Assembly: GCA_030447045.1 (NCBI GenBank)
Contig: JAUJMB010000079.1
Location: forward strand, 1 to 7,279
Direction of reading: 5' to 3'
DNA: 7,279 nt
From: Rubrobacteraceae bacterium
Lineage (GTDB): Bacteria > Actinomycetota > Rubrobacteria > Rubrobacterales > Rubrobacteraceae
Position numbers and translations under genes: made by a program. This document shows, in pieces, positions 6,122 through 7,279 of the stretch (positions are counted from its first letter, which is position 1; each line of letters begins with the position of its first letter). Under the pieces are notes generated by a model, which had not been told where the DNA came from, did not search any database, and saw only the letters and a program-made list of their open reading frames with translations.

Positions 6122-7095
6122 AGCCTGAAGGGACGGCGGACCTGCCGGCGCGGGACTGGGCCTGCGAGGAGAGCGCCGGACGGGTCCGGCCCGAGCCCCC
6201 GGACGGCGTGCGCAACGAGTTCCAGCGCGACAGGGACAGGATCATCCACGCCAAGGCCTTCCGCCGCCTGATGCACAAGACCCAGGTCTTTATAGCCCCG
6301 GACGGCGACCACTTCCGCACCCGCCTCACCCACACGCTGGAGATGATGCAGGTCGCCCGCACCATCGCCCGAGCCCTCGGCCTCAACGAGGACCTCACCG
6401 AAGCCATAGCCCTAGGCCACGACCTCGGCCACACCCCCTTCGGCCACACCGGGGAGGAGGCCCTCGCCTCGGCCCTCGCCGAACACGGGCGTACCTTCCG
6501 CCACAACGAACACTCCCTGCGCGTCGTTGACCGTCTGGAGAGGTATGGAGTTGGTTTAAACCTTACGTTAGAGGTTAGGGACGGTATACGTAACCATACA
6601 GGGCAAGGTTATCCATCAACGAGGGAGGGTGAGATCGTGCGCATCGCCGACCGCATCGCCTACGTCAACCACGACGTGGACGACGCATTGCGGGCGGGGA
6701 TCATCAGGTTCGAGGACCTGCCGGCCGGCCCGATCTCCGCCCTCGGCGAGAAGATGAGCCGGCGCATAGATACCCTCGTCCGAGACATGATCTCTACATC
6801 TAAACTAAAGGGTGAGATAGCCTTGTCCGAAGAGGGGTACGCGGCCCTGATGGGGCTGAGGGGCTGGCTCTTCGAGAACGTCTACCGTGGCGGCGGGCGC
6901 TCGCGGGAGAACGAGAAGGCCGCGGGGGTGGTCCGGGAGCTTTTCGGGTACTTTCTCAGGCACGAAGAGGAGCGAACGAAGAGCGACCCCGACCCCATCG
7001 TGGAGACGGTGGACTTCGTGGCCGGCATGACCGACCGCTACGCCCTCGCCACCTACAAGAAGATCCTCCTGCCCAGGGGCGAGATCTTCGCCTGA
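6118..7095 (+). CDS. dgt: Deoxyguanosinetriphosphate triphosphohydrolase-like HD protein
   Basis: HD-superfamily dNTP triphosphohydrolase of the short (about 330-residue) Dgt-like class. Family members remove tripolyphosphate from dGTP or other dNTPs and so tune the dNTP pool; the preferred substrate cannot be read from sequence. It has 325 residues. The N-terminal signature FQRDRDRIIHAKAFRRL (35-51) and HKTQVF (53-58) precede the HD core: H72 in RLTHTLEM, H101-D102 in GHDLGHTPFGH, and D178 in RIADRIAYVNHD. The histidine-rich segment RHNEHSLRVVDRLE (128-141) also fits the family. GTG 6118 overlaps the recO stop as GTGA; no better start lies downstream before the signature, and no clear ribosome site is seen, so coupling to recO is likely. 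Two internal patches (about 6541-6620 and 6785-6830) switch abruptly to AT-rich codons without breaking the frame or the motifs. In several bacteria dgt precedes dnaG. Confidence 0.94.
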   Translation: MKPEGTADLPARDWACEESAGRVRPEPPDGVRNEFQRDRDRIIHAKAFRRLMHKTQVFIAPDGDHFRTRLTHTLEMMQVARTIARALGLNEDLTEAIALGHDLGHTPFGHTGEEALASALAEHGRTFRHNEHSLRVVDRLERYGVGLNLTLEVRDGIRNHTGQGYPSTREGEIVRIADRIAYVNHDVDDALRAGIIRFEDLPAGPISALGEKMSRRIDTLVRDMISTSKLKGEIALSEEGYAALMGLRGWLFENVYRGGGRSRENEKAAGVVRELFGYFLRHEEERTKSDPDPIVETVDFVAGMTDRYALATYKKILLPRGEIFA

Positions 7096-7242
7096 GCGGC
7101 ACTGGGGTCTGTTCGACCGGGCCGCCTCTCGCATCTAACTGGAATGTGCCAGGCGTGTAAGCGAGCGGTCTCACGGGGTCGGGGCTGCTTCTCGCGCGCC
7201 CGGTACCGTGACCATAGAGGACCGCTAGCGGCCGGTCAGCCC
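7096..7242. other. Intergenic spacer with short palindromes
   Basis: This is the longest non-coding stretch in the window (147 bases). It holds two perfect short palindromes, CGGTACCG (7201-7208) and CCGCTAGCGG (7222-7231). Overlapping the second is an alternative inverted repeat, GACCG (7220-7224) with CGGTC (7233-7237). A weaker pair is GCGAG (7161-7165) with CTCGC (7191-7195). No T-run follows any of these, so no standard intrinsic terminator is seen, and no convincing -35/-10 pair was found. It may carry the leader of the next gene. Confidence 0.5.
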
Positions 7243-7279
7243 GTGTTCAGTAGGCCGGAGGAGATCCCCGAGACTGTGA
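7243..7279 (+). CDS. Possible 5' end of the next gene (candidate dnaG), cut by window edge
   Basis: An open frame starts at GTG 7243 and reads MFSRPEEIPETV to the edge. A short pre-helical segment ending in I-P-E-x-V resembles the start of bacterial primases (DnaG), and dgt-dnaG neighbours are common, so dnaG is a reasonable guess but only 12 codons are visible. No good ribosome site precedes this GTG. An alternative is GTG 7276, in the same frame, with GGAGGAG at 7257-7263 upstream at a rather long spacing of 12 bases. Identity and start are both uncertain. Confidence 0.3.
   Translation, partial: MFSRPEEIPETV

Noticed and set aside
1208..6294. Recurring TTTATA (1208, 1580, 4634, 6289)
   Set aside because: Three are Phe-Ile codon pairs within genes and one is the era end; other Phe-Ile pairs use TTC-ATC, so no consistent signal is visible.
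7098..7150. tRNA-like or small RNA structure (GGCAC at 7098-7102 pairing with GTGCC at 7146-7150, TTCGA at 7112-7116)
   Set aside because: The arms enclose 43 bases without a cloverleaf, no anticodon or T-stem pairing could be built, and there is no CCA or acceptor stem of proper length.
134..7174. Many long antisense and out-of-frame open reading frames across the window
   Set aside because: They overlap genes with clear family motifs, have low-complexity Arg/Gly/Pro/Ala-rich translations, and are the expected by-product of GC-rich codons.
7220..7237. Intrinsic terminator at the operon end
   Set aside because: The short GC-rich inverted repeats lack a following T-run, and the alternative pairings overlap each other.
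1..7279. CRISPR array, insertion sequence, phage or defence system
   Set aside because: No spaced direct repeats, transposase motifs, terminal repeats or defence domains were seen; all sizeable frames with motifs are conserved housekeeping families.

Overview
The window is a compact, single-strand housekeeping operon from a high-GC bacterium. The sequence is strongly G+C-rich with mostly G/C third codon positions, AGG arginine and ATA isoleucine codons are tolerated, and starts are often GTG. Protein wording and gene content fit a deep-branching actinomycete of the Rubrobacter type. That taxonomic guess is inference from style, not from a marker gene comparison.

Layout, all on the + strand: 3' part of phoH (1-515); a membrane HD-domain phosphodiesterase of the PgpH/YqfF family (536-2176); ybeY (2173-2592); an undecaprenol/diacylglycerol kinase fused to a PAP2 phosphatase domain (2585-3319); cdd cytidine deaminase (3316-3726); era GTPase (3723-4640); deoC deoxyribose-phosphate aldolase (4678-5385); recO (5366-6121); a dGTPase-like HD hydrolase, dgt (6118-7095). 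A 147-base spacer with short palindromes follows, and then possibly the first codons of another gene, perhaps dnaG (7243 to the edge).

Neighbouring genes overlap by 4, 8, 4, 4, 20 and 4 bases; only phoH/HD (20 bases) and era/deoC (37 bases) have gaps. This suggests one polycistronic unit with translational coupling, perhaps with an internal promoter at the end of era. The order phoH-yqfF-ybeY-dgkA-cdd-era-recO is the one known from Bacillus and its relatives, here with deoC inserted before recO. Functions fall into ribosome and 16S rRNA maturation (YbeY, Era, perhaps PhoH), c-di-AMP and undecaprenyl-phosphate envelope biology (HD protein, Dgk-PAP2), nucleoside and dNTP turnover (Cdd, DeoC, Dgt) and DNA repair (RecO).

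I see no wholly new system. The points worth a second look are: a PgpH-type protein without the usual large extracellular domain; a PAP2 domain whose expected nucleophilic histidine is glutamine; a probable CTG start for ybeY within a CTGA overlap; and an abrupt AT-rich, rare-codon patch inside dgt.
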